This document shows positions 5,981-12,265 of a DNA stretch of 12,265 nt, in pieces. The position numbers and the translations under genes were made by a program. This DNA is from SIG299 sp045593825. GTDB lineage: Bacteria > Bacillota > Clostridia > Lachnospirales > Lachnospiraceae. Every line of letters begins with the position of its first letter. Within the stretch, counting starts at the first letter, position 1. The DNA lies in assembly GCA_045593825.1 (NCBI GenBank), contig JAZNXI010000071.1, positions 1 through 12,265 of the forward strand. Reading direction: 5' to 3'. Under the pieces are notes generated by a model, which had not been told where the DNA came from, searched no databases, and saw only the letters and a list, made by a program, of their open reading frames with translations.

Positions 5981-7864
5981 ATGAAAAAATCATTAAAGAA
6001 GTTGGGAGCACTGCTTCTTTCTGCAACATTGCTCACCGGCATGTTTGTTGGCTGTGGCGAAAAGCAGGATGTGGATGTTATGCCAACCCCAACTACTAAA
6101 ACAGAGCAGCCGGCAGAGCCGACAAAAGCTCCGGCAACAGAACCGACAACTGCACCGGAACCGACAGAAGAACCAATTGATCCGGGCTTTACCGTAGACC
6201 CTGCAGGAGATGCGGCAGCTGTTGATTTAAAGACATTAAATGCTTTAGAAGTAGCAGAATTAATGGGTAACGGTATCAATCTCGGTAATACCATGGAGGC
6301 TTATGGCCGTGCATCCCATGGCGTGGGCAAGGCAACTTCCCTGTACGAAACTGCATGGGGACAGCCGGTTACTACCCAGGAAATGGTCAGCGGCATGAAG
6401 GCGGCAGGTTTTGACACCTTACGTGTGCCGGTAGCTTGGACCAATGCCATGAATTACGAAGACGGTGATTATACCATCAATCAGTCTTATTTAGACCGTG
6501 TGGGCGAAATTATTGATTATGCTATTAACGCTGACATGTTCGTTATTGTAAATGACCACTGGGACGGCGGCTGGTGGGGAATGTTCGGTTCTGCTACCGA
6601 AGTTACCAGAAATGCAGCCATGGAAATGTATACTGAAATGTGGAGACAGATTGCCGAGGAATATGGTGACAGATCCTATAAGTTGATTTTTGAGTCCGGT
6701 AACGAAGAATTAGGTAATCGCTTAAATGATAAGGATGTTTGTCCGGATTCCGGTTCCCTTTCCGAGGATGAGTGTTATGCAACAGCGCATCAGATTAATC
6801 AGGCGTTTGTAGATACCATCCGTGCAACCGGTGGCAACAATGCGGACCGTTTCTTATTAATTGCAGGCTATAACACCGATGTTACCATGACCTGTGACAG
6901 CAGATTTAAGATGCCGACAGATACAGCAGACGGCAAGCTGTTATTGTCCGTACATTATTATGATCCGTCCAACTACTGTATTTTCACCAGCGTGGAAGAC
7001 TGGGGAAGTAAGCAGGAATATCAGTCCATGAATGATATGCTGGCCAAGATGACCAAGTACACCGAGCAGGGCTACGGCATCGTTATCGGTGAGTGGGGCG
7101 TTTTATATGAAAACAATGCTGTGAAGAACCAGAGAACCGAATATATGACCAACTTCCTGGCAAACTGTGATTTGTATGGTTATTGTCCGGTGCTTTGGGA
7201 CTGCAACAATATGTATAACAGATACGCGTGCTCTTTAATTGATGAGTATAAGGAATTCTTTATTGGAAGAAATTATGAAGCAGAAAAAGCGTTAACCAGA
7301 GAACAGATTGAAACAAATGCCAAGAATACAATGGATACCGCACTGGCTGCAGCTCCGGAAGCGGAAGCTCTTGCCGATAACGAAGCTAAGGCGTGGATTA
7401 TGTACACCTCCAGTGACTGGAGCACCAGCTACAGCGTAGGCGATACCTATGCGCCGGGTTCTGCAACTGCAGGTCTGGTAGCAACCGACGTTCCGATTAC
7501 CGGTGCAGGTACTTATACTGTGGCTCTTGATTTTACAGGAACCTCCGGTGGTTTTGCAAACGGTGTTACTTTCTGCGCATTAGGTATCGGTAACGGCGAA
7601 AAGTTATTCCCGGGCTATATAATACATATTACAGAAGTAAAGATTAACGGTGAAGTGGTAAAAATGACCGGACTTCCATATACTACCAGTGATGACGGCG
7701 TTTGTACCAGAGTAAATCTTTACAACGCGTGGGTAACGGAACCGCCTGCGGATGCAAGATCCATGATGGGTAGTGTAAAAAATTGTTCTCCTACTCCAAT
7801 GAGTCAGGACCTGTTCGGACAGGTAAAAACATTTGAAATTACTTTCCGCTATATTGAGAAGTAA
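5981..7864 (+). CDS. Secreted lipoprotein glycoside hydrolase family 5 (endoglucanase type) with unassigned C-terminal module
   Basis: This gene encodes a 627-residue surface lipoprotein predicted to hydrolyse internal beta-1,4 bonds of cellulose or a related glucan such as xyloglucan. Residues 1-25 are a lipoprotein signal ending in the lipobox MFVGC (Cys25). A Pro/Thr/Glu-rich linker covers about 33-68. The GH5 catalytic domain spans about 88-430: INLGNTMEA (99-107), ETAWGQPVTT (123-132), LRVPVAW (147-153), NDHWDGGWW (191-199), FESGNEELG (237-245, acid/base Glu242), VHYYDP (324-329) and GIVIGEWG (366-373, nucleophile Glu371). The pattern resembles subfamily GH5_4, which I cannot confirm. 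Residues about 468-627 form a Gly/Thr-rich, probably beta-sandwich, module. GGAGGG (5969-5974) is the ribosome binding site. The 39-bp gap to hemW has no obvious promoter, suggesting read-through. Its place between hemW and hrcA is unusual. Confidence 0.93.
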   Translation: MKKSLKKLGALLLSATLLTGMFVGCGEKQDVDVMPTPTTKTEQPAEPTKAPATEPTTAPEPTEEPIDPGFTVDPAGDAAAVDLKTLNALEVAELMGNGINLGNTMEAYGRASHGVGKATSLYETAWGQPVTTQEMVSGMKAAGFDTLRVPVAWTNAMNYEDGDYTINQSYLDRVGEIIDYAINADMFVIVNDHWDGGWWGMFGSATEVTRNAAMEMYTEMWRQIAEEYGDRSYKLIFESGNEELGNRLNDKDVCPDSGSLSEDECYATAHQINQAFVDTIRATGGNNADRFLLIAGYNTDVTMTCDSRFKMPTDTADGKLLLSVHYYDPSNYCIFTSVEDWGSKQEYQSMNDMLAKMTKYTEQGYGIVIGEWGVLYENNAVKNQRTEYMTNFLANCDLYGYCPVLWDCNNMYNRYACSLIDEYKEFFIGRNYEAEKALTREQIETNAKNTMDTALAAAPEAEALADNEAKAWIMYTSSDWSTSYSVGDTYAPGSATAGLVATDVPITGAGTYTVALDFTGTSGGFANGVTFCALGIGNGEKLFPGYIIHITEVKINGEVVKMTGLPYTTSDDGVCTRVNLYNAWVTEPPADARSMMGSVKNCSPTPMSQDLFGQVKTFEITFRYIEK

Positions 7865-7915
7865 TTCGATATCCGGCAGTTTATTAGAAAACAATTAAAA
7901 ACAAAAAACTTTCAG

Positions 7916-7956
7916 AATAGCACTTGACTTTTCCTTGGTCAGGTGCTATTTTATAT
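7916..7956 (+). terminator. Hairpin, probable terminator of the GH5 gene, overlapping the hrcA promoter
   Basis: A 13-bp stem with one G-T wobble (7916-7928 with 7938-7950; AATAGCACTTGAC/GTCAGGTGCTATT) closes a 9-nt loop and leads into TTATAT. The T tract is short (TTTT, partly in the stem), so termination may be incomplete. The left arm contains the hrcA -35 and the right arm runs into the -10. Confidence 0.6.
7924..7952 (+). promoter_or_regulatory. Sigma-A promoter of the hrcA-grpE-dnaK operon
   Basis: TTGACT (7924-7929) and TATTTT (7947-7952) are 17 bp apart. The predicted start near 7959 puts the CIRCE operator (7967-7993) a few bases downstream, the usual geometry for HrcA repression. 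Confidence 0.8.
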
Positions 7957-7966
7957 CCATAAGATA

Positions 7967-7993
7967 TTAGCACTCCAACCAAATGAGTGCTAA
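7967..7993 (+). promoter_or_regulatory. CIRCE operator bound by HrcA
   Basis: TTAGCACTC (7967-7975), a 9-nt spacer, and GAGTGCTAA (7985-7993) form the exact consensus CIRCE inverted repeat with no mismatch. HrcA binds it to repress heat-shock transcription. At the RNA level the repeat would lie close to the 5' end of the transcript. No second CIRCE occurs before grpE, dnaK or dnaJ in this window. Confidence 0.97.
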
Positions 7994-8015
7994 CAACCAG
8001 AAAGGAAGGTGCCGG

Positions 8016-9047
8016 ATGGAACAGTTAGACGATAGAAAACTGAAAATTTTACAGGCTATTATCCGCAACTATTTAGAAACCGGTGAACCGGTAGGTTCCA
8101 GAACCATTTCCAAGTTTACCGATTTAAATTTAAGTTCGGCCACCATCCGTAACGAAATGGCAGACTTAGAGGAAATGGGTTACATCCTGCAGCCGCATAC
8201 CTCTGCCGGCCGCATTCCTTCCGACAAGGGCTACCGTCTTTATGTAGACACCATGATGGAAACAAAAGACCAGGAAGTAGAAGAAATGCGTGCCCAGCTT
8301 CGTGAAAAGCTGGAAAAGGTAGATAAAATGGAAAACATGCTGGAGCAGGTAACAAAGCTTCTGGCGGTAAATACCAACTACGCAGCCATGGTTACCACAC
8401 CAATGTACCGCAGCCGCAAAATTAAATTTATTCAGCTTACCGAAGTGGATGCCAACCAGTTGTTAGCCATCATCGTTATCGAAGGCAATATCGTAAAGAA
8501 CAAGATGATTTCCACCGGCGTACCGGTAGACAAAGAAGTTATCTTAAAGCTGAACATTCTGTTAAATACTTATTTACAGGGTCTCGACTTATCCGAAATC
8601 AATCTGGATGTTATCCAGCAGATTAAAATGCAGTCCGACGGTTTTGGCAGCATCGTTACCGATATATTAGATGCCATTGCCCAGGCCATCAGCGAGGAAG
8701 ATAAGGTTAAGGTATACACCAGCGGTACCACTAATATGCTTAAGTATCCGGAGCTTGGAGATAACCAAAACGTATCCCAGTTACTGTATGCATTGGAAGA
8801 AAAGAAAGAAATTACCGAGCTTATGAAAAAAGAGGTTGGTGATTCCAACGAAATCCAGGTTTACATCGGAAACGAAACTACGGTGGAATCCATGAAAGAC
8901 TGCTCCGTAGTTACAGCAACCTATGAATTAACAGATGGTGTTTATGGAAAGATAGGTATTGTCGGACCAAAACGAATGGATTACGAAAAAGTGGTTTCCA
9001 CTTTAAAAACAATCCGTACCCAGCTGGACGAAATATATAAGAAATAG
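8016..9047 (+). CDS. hrcA: Heat-inducible transcription repressor HrcA
   Basis: HrcA is the repressor that binds CIRCE. Its activity is maintained by the GroE chaperonin, so misfolded protein relieves repression. The 343-residue product has the usual length. The N-terminal winged helix is clear: PVGSRTIS (25-32), LSSATIRNEMADLEEMGY, then HTSAGRIPSDKGYRLYV. A heptad-like acidic/basic stretch follows (about 83-115). The C-terminal domain includes VYIGNE and YGKIGIVGPKRMDYEKVVS. An in-frame ATG at 7983 would add 11 residues but lies inside CIRCE without a ribosome binding site. The ATG at 8016 follows AAGGAAGG (8002-8009) and gives the conserved start MEQLDDRKLKIL. The gene is first in the heat-shock operon and autoregulated through CIRCE. 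grpE begins 14 nt after its stop. Confidence 0.97.
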   Translation: MEQLDDRKLKILQAIIRNYLETGEPVGSRTISKFTDLNLSSATIRNEMADLEEMGYILQPHTSAGRIPSDKGYRLYVDTMMETKDQEVEEMRAQLREKLEKVDKMENMLEQVTKLLAVNTNYAAMVTTPMYRSRKIKFIQLTEVDANQLLAIIVIEGNIVKNKMISTGVPVDKEVILKLNILLNTYLQGLDLSEINLDVIQQIKMQSDGFGSIVTDILDAIAQAISEEDKVKVYTSGTTNMLKYPELGDNQNVSQLLYALEEKKEITELMKKEVGDSNEIQVYIGNETTVESMKDCSVVTATYELTDGVYGKIGIVGPKRMDYEKVVSTLKTIRTQLDEIYKK

Positions 9048-9061
9048 AAAGAGGACGTGCA

Positions 9062-9712
9062 ATGAACGCCAAGGATTTAGAAAACCAGGTAAAAGCAGAT
9101 GCTGCAGAAGAAACTGTAGATACTGCTGCAGAAGAAACAGTAGAAAACGCTGCTGAGGAAACCGTTGAAACAACGGAAGAAACTGCAGAAGAAAAAACAG
9201 AAGCAGAAGAAACTGCGGAAGGTGAAGAAGGTTCTGAAAAGAAGGGCTTCTTCAAAAAGAAAGAAAAGAAAGACAAAAAGGATGAAAAAATCGAAGAATT
9301 AAACGACAGACTGATGCGTCAGATGGCGGAATTCGATAATTTCAGAAAGCGTTCCGAACGGGAAAAATCCCAGATGTTTGATTTGGGAGCTAAGGATATC
9401 GTAGAAAAAATCCTTCCGGTTATTGATAACATGGAGCGCGGCCTTGCCACTGTGGCACCGGAGGTTCTGGAAACAGATGCTTTCGCCCAGGGCATGGAAA
9501 AGGTTTATAAGCACTTTATGACAGTGCTTGAGCAGGCGGGCGTAAAGCCAATCGAAGCTGTGGGCAACGAGTTCAACCCTGACTTCCACAACGCAGTAAT
9601 GCATGTGGATGACGAAGAGGTTGGCGAAAACATCGTAGTCGAAGAGTTTCAGAAGGGCTATATGTATAAAGAGAGTGTCGTAAGACATTCTATGGTAAAG
9701 GTAGCAAACTAA
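9062..9712 (+). CDS. grpE: Nucleotide exchange factor GrpE
   Basis: GrpE dimers release ADP from DnaK and so reset the Hsp70 cycle; they also act as a thermosensor. The 216-residue protein has a long, disordered acidic N-terminal region (about 12-60) with an octad repeat, then a Lys-rich patch GFFKKKEKKDKKDEK (62-76). A long coiled-coil helix begins at about 76 (IEELNDRLMRQMAEFDNFRKRSERE). The C-terminal beta domain carries the family signature from FNPDFHNAVMHVDDEEVG (171-188) to GYMYKESVVRHSMVKVA. The ATG at 9062 follows AAAGAGG (9048-9054). It sits 14 nt after hrcA and 28 nt before dnaK, consistent with one operon. The acidic repeat makes it longer than the 197-residue Escherichia coli protein. 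Confidence 0.97.
   Translation: MNAKDLENQVKADAAEETVDTAAEETVENAAEETVETTEETAEEKTEAEETAEGEEGSEKKGFFKKKEKKDKKDEKIEELNDRLMRQMAEFDNFRKRSEREKSQMFDLGAKDIVEKILPVIDNMERGLATVAPEVLETDAFAQGMEKVYKHFMTVLEQAGVKPIEAVGNEFNPDFHNAVMHVDDEEVGENIVVEEFQKGYMYKESVVRHSMVKVAN
9101..9172 (+). repeat. Three 24-bp tandem units inside grpE
   Basis: Three consecutive in-frame units (9101-9124, 9125-9148, 9149-9172) encode AAEETVDT, AAEETVEN and AAEETVET. The DNA units have diverged at third positions (for example actgta, acagta, accgtt), while the protein repeat is kept. More degenerate acidic sequence follows to about 9235. Confidence 0.85.
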
Positions 9713-9740
9713 GGTTTCAATTCATAAAGGAGGATTCAAT

Positions 9741-11615
9741 ATGGGAAAGATTATTGGTATTGACTTAGGTACAACCAACTCCTGCGTTGCCGTTATGGAA
9801 GGCGGCAAGCCGGTAGTTATCGCAAATACTGAAGGCGCAAGAACAACACCTTCCGTTGTTGCATTCACAAAGACTGGTGAGCGTATTGTAGGTGAAGCTG
9901 CAAAGCGTCAGGCTGTTACAAACGCTGACAAGACAATTGCTTCCATCAAGAGACATATGGGTACAGACTTCAGAATTACTATTGATGATAAGAAGTTCTC
10001 CCCACAGGAAATTTCCGCAATGATTCTGCAGAAGTTAAAGGCTGATGCAGAAAGCTATCTGGGCGAAACAGTAACAGAGGCTGTTATCACAGTTCCTGCT
10101 TACTTCAACGACTCCCAGAGACAGGCAACTAAGGACGCAGGCCGTATTGCAGGTCTTGACGTTAAGAGAATTATCAACGAGCCAACAGCAGCAGCGCTTG
10201 CTTACGGTCTTGATAACGAAAAGGAACAGAAGATTATGGTTTACGACTTAGGTGGTGGTACCTTCGACGTATCCGTAATTGAAATCGGTGACGGCGTTAT
10301 TGAAGTACTTGCTACCTCCGGTGATAACCGTCTTGGTGGTGACGACTTCGACGAAAGAGTAACCCGTTACTTCGTAGACGAGTTCAAGAAGGCAGAAGGC
10401 GTAGACTTATCCACAGATAAGATGGCTATGCAGAGATTAAAGGAAGCTGCAGAAAAGGCAAAGAAGGAACTTTCTTCCCAGACTACAACCAACATCAACC
10501 TTCCTTTCATCACAGCAACAGCAGAAGGTCCAAAGCACTTCGATATGAACTTAACCCGTGCTAAGTTTGATGAATTAACACATGACCTTGTTGAAAGAAC
10601 AGCAACTCCTGTTCAGAATGCTTTAAGAGATGCAGGTATTTCCGCATCTGAGCTTTCCAAGGTATTATTAGTAGGTGGTTCCACAAGAATCCCTGCAGTA
10701 CAGGATAAGGTTAAGCAGTTAACCGGCCACGAGCCAAGCAAGACCTTAAACCCTGACGAATGTGTAGCACTCGGTGCTTCCATCCAGGGTGGTAAGCTTG
10801 CCGGCGATGCAGGTGCAGGCGACATCCTTCTTCTGGACGTTACTCCACTTTCCCTGTCCATCGAGACTATGGGTGGTGTGGCAACCAGATTAATCGAAAG
10901 AAATACAACCATCCCAACCAAGAAGAGCCAGATTTTCTCCACAGCAGCAGACAATCAGAGCGCTGTAGACATCAATGTTGTACAGGGTGAGCGTCAGTTT
11001 GCAAGAGATAACAAGTCTCTCGGACAATTCCGTCTGGATGGTATTCCACCAGCAAGAAGAGGTGTTCCACAGATCGAAGTTACTTTCGATATCGACGCAA
11101 ACGGTATTGTAAACGTATCCGCTAAGGATCTTGGAACAGGCAGAGAGCAGCACATCACCATTACTGCAGGCTCCAACCTTTCCGACGCTGATATCGAAAA
11201 GGCAGTAAAGGAAGCTGCTGAATACGAAGCTCAGGATAAGAAGCGTAAGGAAGCTGTAGAAACAAGAAACGACGCTGATTCCATGGTATTCCAGACCGAA
11301 AAGGCACTCGGCGAAGTTGGCGACAAGATTTCCGCAGATGACAAGGCAGCAGTAGAAGCAGACCTTGCTCACTTAAAGGAACTCATTGAAAAGACAAATC
11401 CTGAGGTTATGTCCGAAGGTGAAGTTGCTGACATCAAGGCTGCAAAGGAAAAGCTTATGACAAGTGCACAGGCACTGTTTGCAAAGGTTTACGAGCAGGC
11501 ACAGGGTGCACAGGGCGCAGGTCCTGACATGGGCGGCTTCAACGGCGCTGATATGGGTGGTCAGTCCTCCTCTTATCAGGATGACGTAGTTGACGGCGAC
11601 TACAGAGAAGTATAA
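9741..11615 (+). CDS. dnaK: Chaperone protein DnaK (Hsp70)
   Basis: DnaK binds exposed hydrophobic segments of client proteins in an ATP-driven cycle with DnaJ and GrpE. The 624-residue product shows all three Hsp70 signatures: IDLGTTNS (7-14), VYDLGGGTFDVSV (167-179) and VLLVGGSTRIPAVQ (308-321). The interdomain linker DILLLDVTPL is at 361-370, followed by the substrate-binding beta domain (about 371-480) and helical lid (about 481-585). The C-terminal tail is Gly/Gln/Met-rich (589-609) and ends DDVVDGDYREV, a degenerate version of the acidic tail found in many bacterial DnaKs. As in Gram-positive DnaKs, the ATPase domain lacks the insertion present in proteobacterial homologues. AAGGAGG (9727-9733) gives a strong ribosome binding site 7 nt before the ATG. 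No separate promoter is seen in the 28-nt gap after grpE. Confidence 0.99.
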   Translation: MGKIIGIDLGTTNSCVAVMEGGKPVVIANTEGARTTPSVVAFTKTGERIVGEAAKRQAVTNADKTIASIKRHMGTDFRITIDDKKFSPQEISAMILQKLKADAESYLGETVTEAVITVPAYFNDSQRQATKDAGRIAGLDVKRIINEPTAAALAYGLDNEKEQKIMVYDLGGGTFDVSVIEIGDGVIEVLATSGDNRLGGDDFDERVTRYFVDEFKKAEGVDLSTDKMAMQRLKEAAEKAKKELSSQTTTNINLPFITATAEGPKHFDMNLTRAKFDELTHDLVERTATPVQNALRDAGISASELSKVLLVGGSTRIPAVQDKVKQLTGHEPSKTLNPDECVALGASIQGGKLAGDAGAGDILLLDVTPLSLSIETMGGVATRLIERNTTIPTKKSQIFSTAADNQSAVDINVVQGERQFARDNKSLGQFRLDGIPPARRGVPQIEVTFDIDANGIVNVSAKDLGTGREQHITITAGSNLSDADIEKAVKEAAEYEAQDKKRKEAVETRNDADSMVFQTEKALGEVGDKISADDKAAVEADLAHLKELIEKTNPEVMSEGEVADIKAAKEKLMTSAQALFAKVYEQAQGAQGAGPDMGGFNGADMGGQSSSYQDDVVDGDYREV

Positions 11616-11633
11616 TTCACGTTGAACGGGTTC

Positions 11634-11662
11634 TTGCAATTCGTTAGTGAGTATGGTATAAA
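11634..11662 (+). promoter_or_regulatory. Extended -10 sigma-A promoter of dnaJ
   Basis: TTGCAA (11634-11639) and TATAAA (11657-11662) are 17 bp apart, and TGG precedes the -10 (extended -10 TGN). The predicted start is near 11668-11670. No CIRCE lies near it, so dnaJ may have HrcA-independent expression in addition to read-through from dnaK. Confidence 0.72.
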
Positions 11663-11666
11663 TAGT

Positions 11667-11700
11667 AATGGCATCTGCGGCAGTAGCTGCAGGTGTCATT
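11667..11700 (+). promoter_or_regulatory. 15-bp stem-loop at the predicted 5' end of the dnaJ transcript
   Basis: Left arm 11667-11681 and right arm 11686-11700 pair over 15 bp with three G-T wobbles and a 4-nt AGTA loop. A one-base bulge allows about four more outer pairs. The sequence after it (CTATCATTTGTG) has no T tract, so it is not a typical terminator. Its left arm begins where the dnaJ promoter should start transcription, so a 5' mRNA-stabilising hairpin, or a processing or attenuation element between dnaK and dnaJ, is more likely. Confidence 0.65.
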
Positions 11701-11745
11701 CTATCATTTGTGAGAATTCGTTTTATAAAAAGTTTAGGTGAGATT

Positions 11746-12265
11746 ATGGCAGAGAGTAAAAGAGATTATTATGAGGTCCTTGGCGTAGCCAAAGGTGCTT
11801 CTGAATCGGAAATAAAAAGTGCATATCGTAAAGTTGCTAAGAAGTATCATCCGGATGCTAACCCCGGCGATAAAGAGGCAGAAGCTAAGTTTAAAGAAGC
11901 AGCAGAAGCCTATGCAGTACTTAGTGATGCAGATAAGCGTCGTCAGTACGACCAGTTTGGTCACGCAGCCTTCGAACAGGGCGGCATGGGCGGCGGAGGA
12001 TTTGACTTCTCCGGCGACATGAGCGACTTATTCGGCAGCTTTGGCGATATTTTCGGCGACTTATTCGGTGGCGGCAGCAGACGCCGTTCCAACAACGGTC
12101 CGGTAAAGGGTGCCAACACCCGTGCAGGAATCCGCATTACCTTTGATGAGGCGGTATTCGGCACAGAAAAGGAACTGGACTTAAATCTGAAAGAAGAATG
12201 TAATACCTGTCATGGTTCGGGCGCAAAGCCGGGTTCCAATCCGGAAACCTGTAGTAAGTGCGGTG
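11746..12265 (+). CDS. dnaJ: Chaperone protein DnaJ (Hsp40), N-terminal 173 residues (3' end outside window)
   Basis: DnaJ delivers clients to DnaK and stimulates its ATPase. The visible part has the complete J domain (about 5-72: RDYYEVLGV, then YHPDANPGDKEAEAKFKE with the essential HPD at 35-37, then QYDQFGHAAF). The Gly/Phe-rich region follows (about 79-110, with DLFGSFGDIFGDLFGGG). The zinc-binding domain begins with CNTCHGSG (Cys152, Cys155) and CSKCG (Cys169, Cys172), where the window ends. The ATG at 11746 is preceded by AGGTGAG (11736-11742), which pairs with the 3' part of the anti-Shine-Dalgarno. The 130-bp gap from dnaK holds its own promoter and a stem-loop. Presence of the first two CxxCxG-type repeats marks a full-length type I DnaJ, not a J-domain-only protein. 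Confidence 0.97.
   Translation, partial: MAESKRDYYEVLGVAKGASESEIKSAYRKVAKKYHPDANPGDKEAEAKFKEAAEAYAVLSDADKRRQYDQFGHAAFEQGGMGGGGFDFSGDMSDLFGSFGDIFGDLFGGGSRRRSNNGPVKGANTRAGIRITFDEAVFGTEKELDLNLKEECNTCHGSGAKPGSNPETCSKCG

Noticed and set aside
7983..8015. Earlier ATG for hrcA adding 11 residues
   Set aside because: The codon sits inside the CIRCE operator and lacks a ribosome binding site; the start at 8016 has AAGGAAGG and gives the conserved N-terminus.
10890..11372. 160-codon minus-strand frame (and similar ones at 2863-3363, 1244-1681, 9299-9688)
   Set aside because: These are shadows opposite dnaK, lepA, gpr and grpE. They have Cys/Ser/Phe-rich compositions typical of antisense translation, no ribosome binding sites and no recognisable domains.
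11667..11700. Intrinsic terminator of dnaK
   Set aside because: The stem is strong, but no T run follows it, and it coincides with the predicted start of the dnaJ transcript. A 5' hairpin is the better reading.
1..12265. Mobile element, CRISPR array, tRNA or anti-phage system
   Set aside because: No direct repeat arrays, transposase or integrase genes, cloverleaf structures or defence-type domains were seen. Apart from GH5 the content is a conserved core locus.

Overview
The window looks like chromosomal DNA from a spore-forming, low-to-mid GC Firmicute, most likely a clostridial or Lachnospiraceae-type gut or rumen bacterium. The reasons are the order rpsT / gpr-spoIIP-lepA-hemW-hrcA-grpE-dnaK-dnaJ, strong AAGGAGG ribosome binding sites, a perfect CIRCE operator, two sporulation genes, and a secreted GH5 beta-glucanase lipoprotein. 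The genus cannot be fixed from the sequence alone.

Left end (1-750): two minus-strand genes. The 5' part of a histidyl-tRNA synthetase-like gene runs off the left edge. Upstream of it is rpsT (ribosomal protein S20), with a clear sigma-A promoter, an approximately 90-nt leader able to form two competing hairpins, and a strong intrinsic terminator.

Sporulation block (774-2751): gpr (spore protein germination protease) and spoIIP (engulfment hydrolase) overlap and follow a forespore-type promoter candidate. Housekeeping block (2761-5941): a good sigma-A promoter in the spoIIP-lepA gap precedes lepA (elongation factor 4) and hemW (heme chaperone), which are almost contiguous.

Unexpected insert (5981-7864): a GH5 endoglucanase-type lipoprotein lies 39 bp after hemW, between hemW and hrcA, which are usually neighbours in Firmicutes. 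It has all GH5 catalytic residues and a C-terminal beta-rich module I do not recognise.

Heat-shock block (7916-12265): a hairpin that probably ends the GH5 transcript is superimposed on the hrcA promoter. A perfect CIRCE follows, then hrcA, grpE and dnaK. dnaJ, truncated by the window edge, has its own extended -10 promoter, and its predicted transcript would start at a 15-bp stem-loop. HrcA represses through CIRCE; GrpE, DnaK and DnaJ form the Hsp70 folding machine.

No tRNA, rRNA, CRISPR array, insertion sequence or phage feature was seen. No intergenic gap exceeds 300 bases. I did not find a wholly new multi-gene system. The most interesting points are the GH5 cargo gene with its unassigned module and the regulatory architectures at hrcA, dnaJ, rpsT and gpr.
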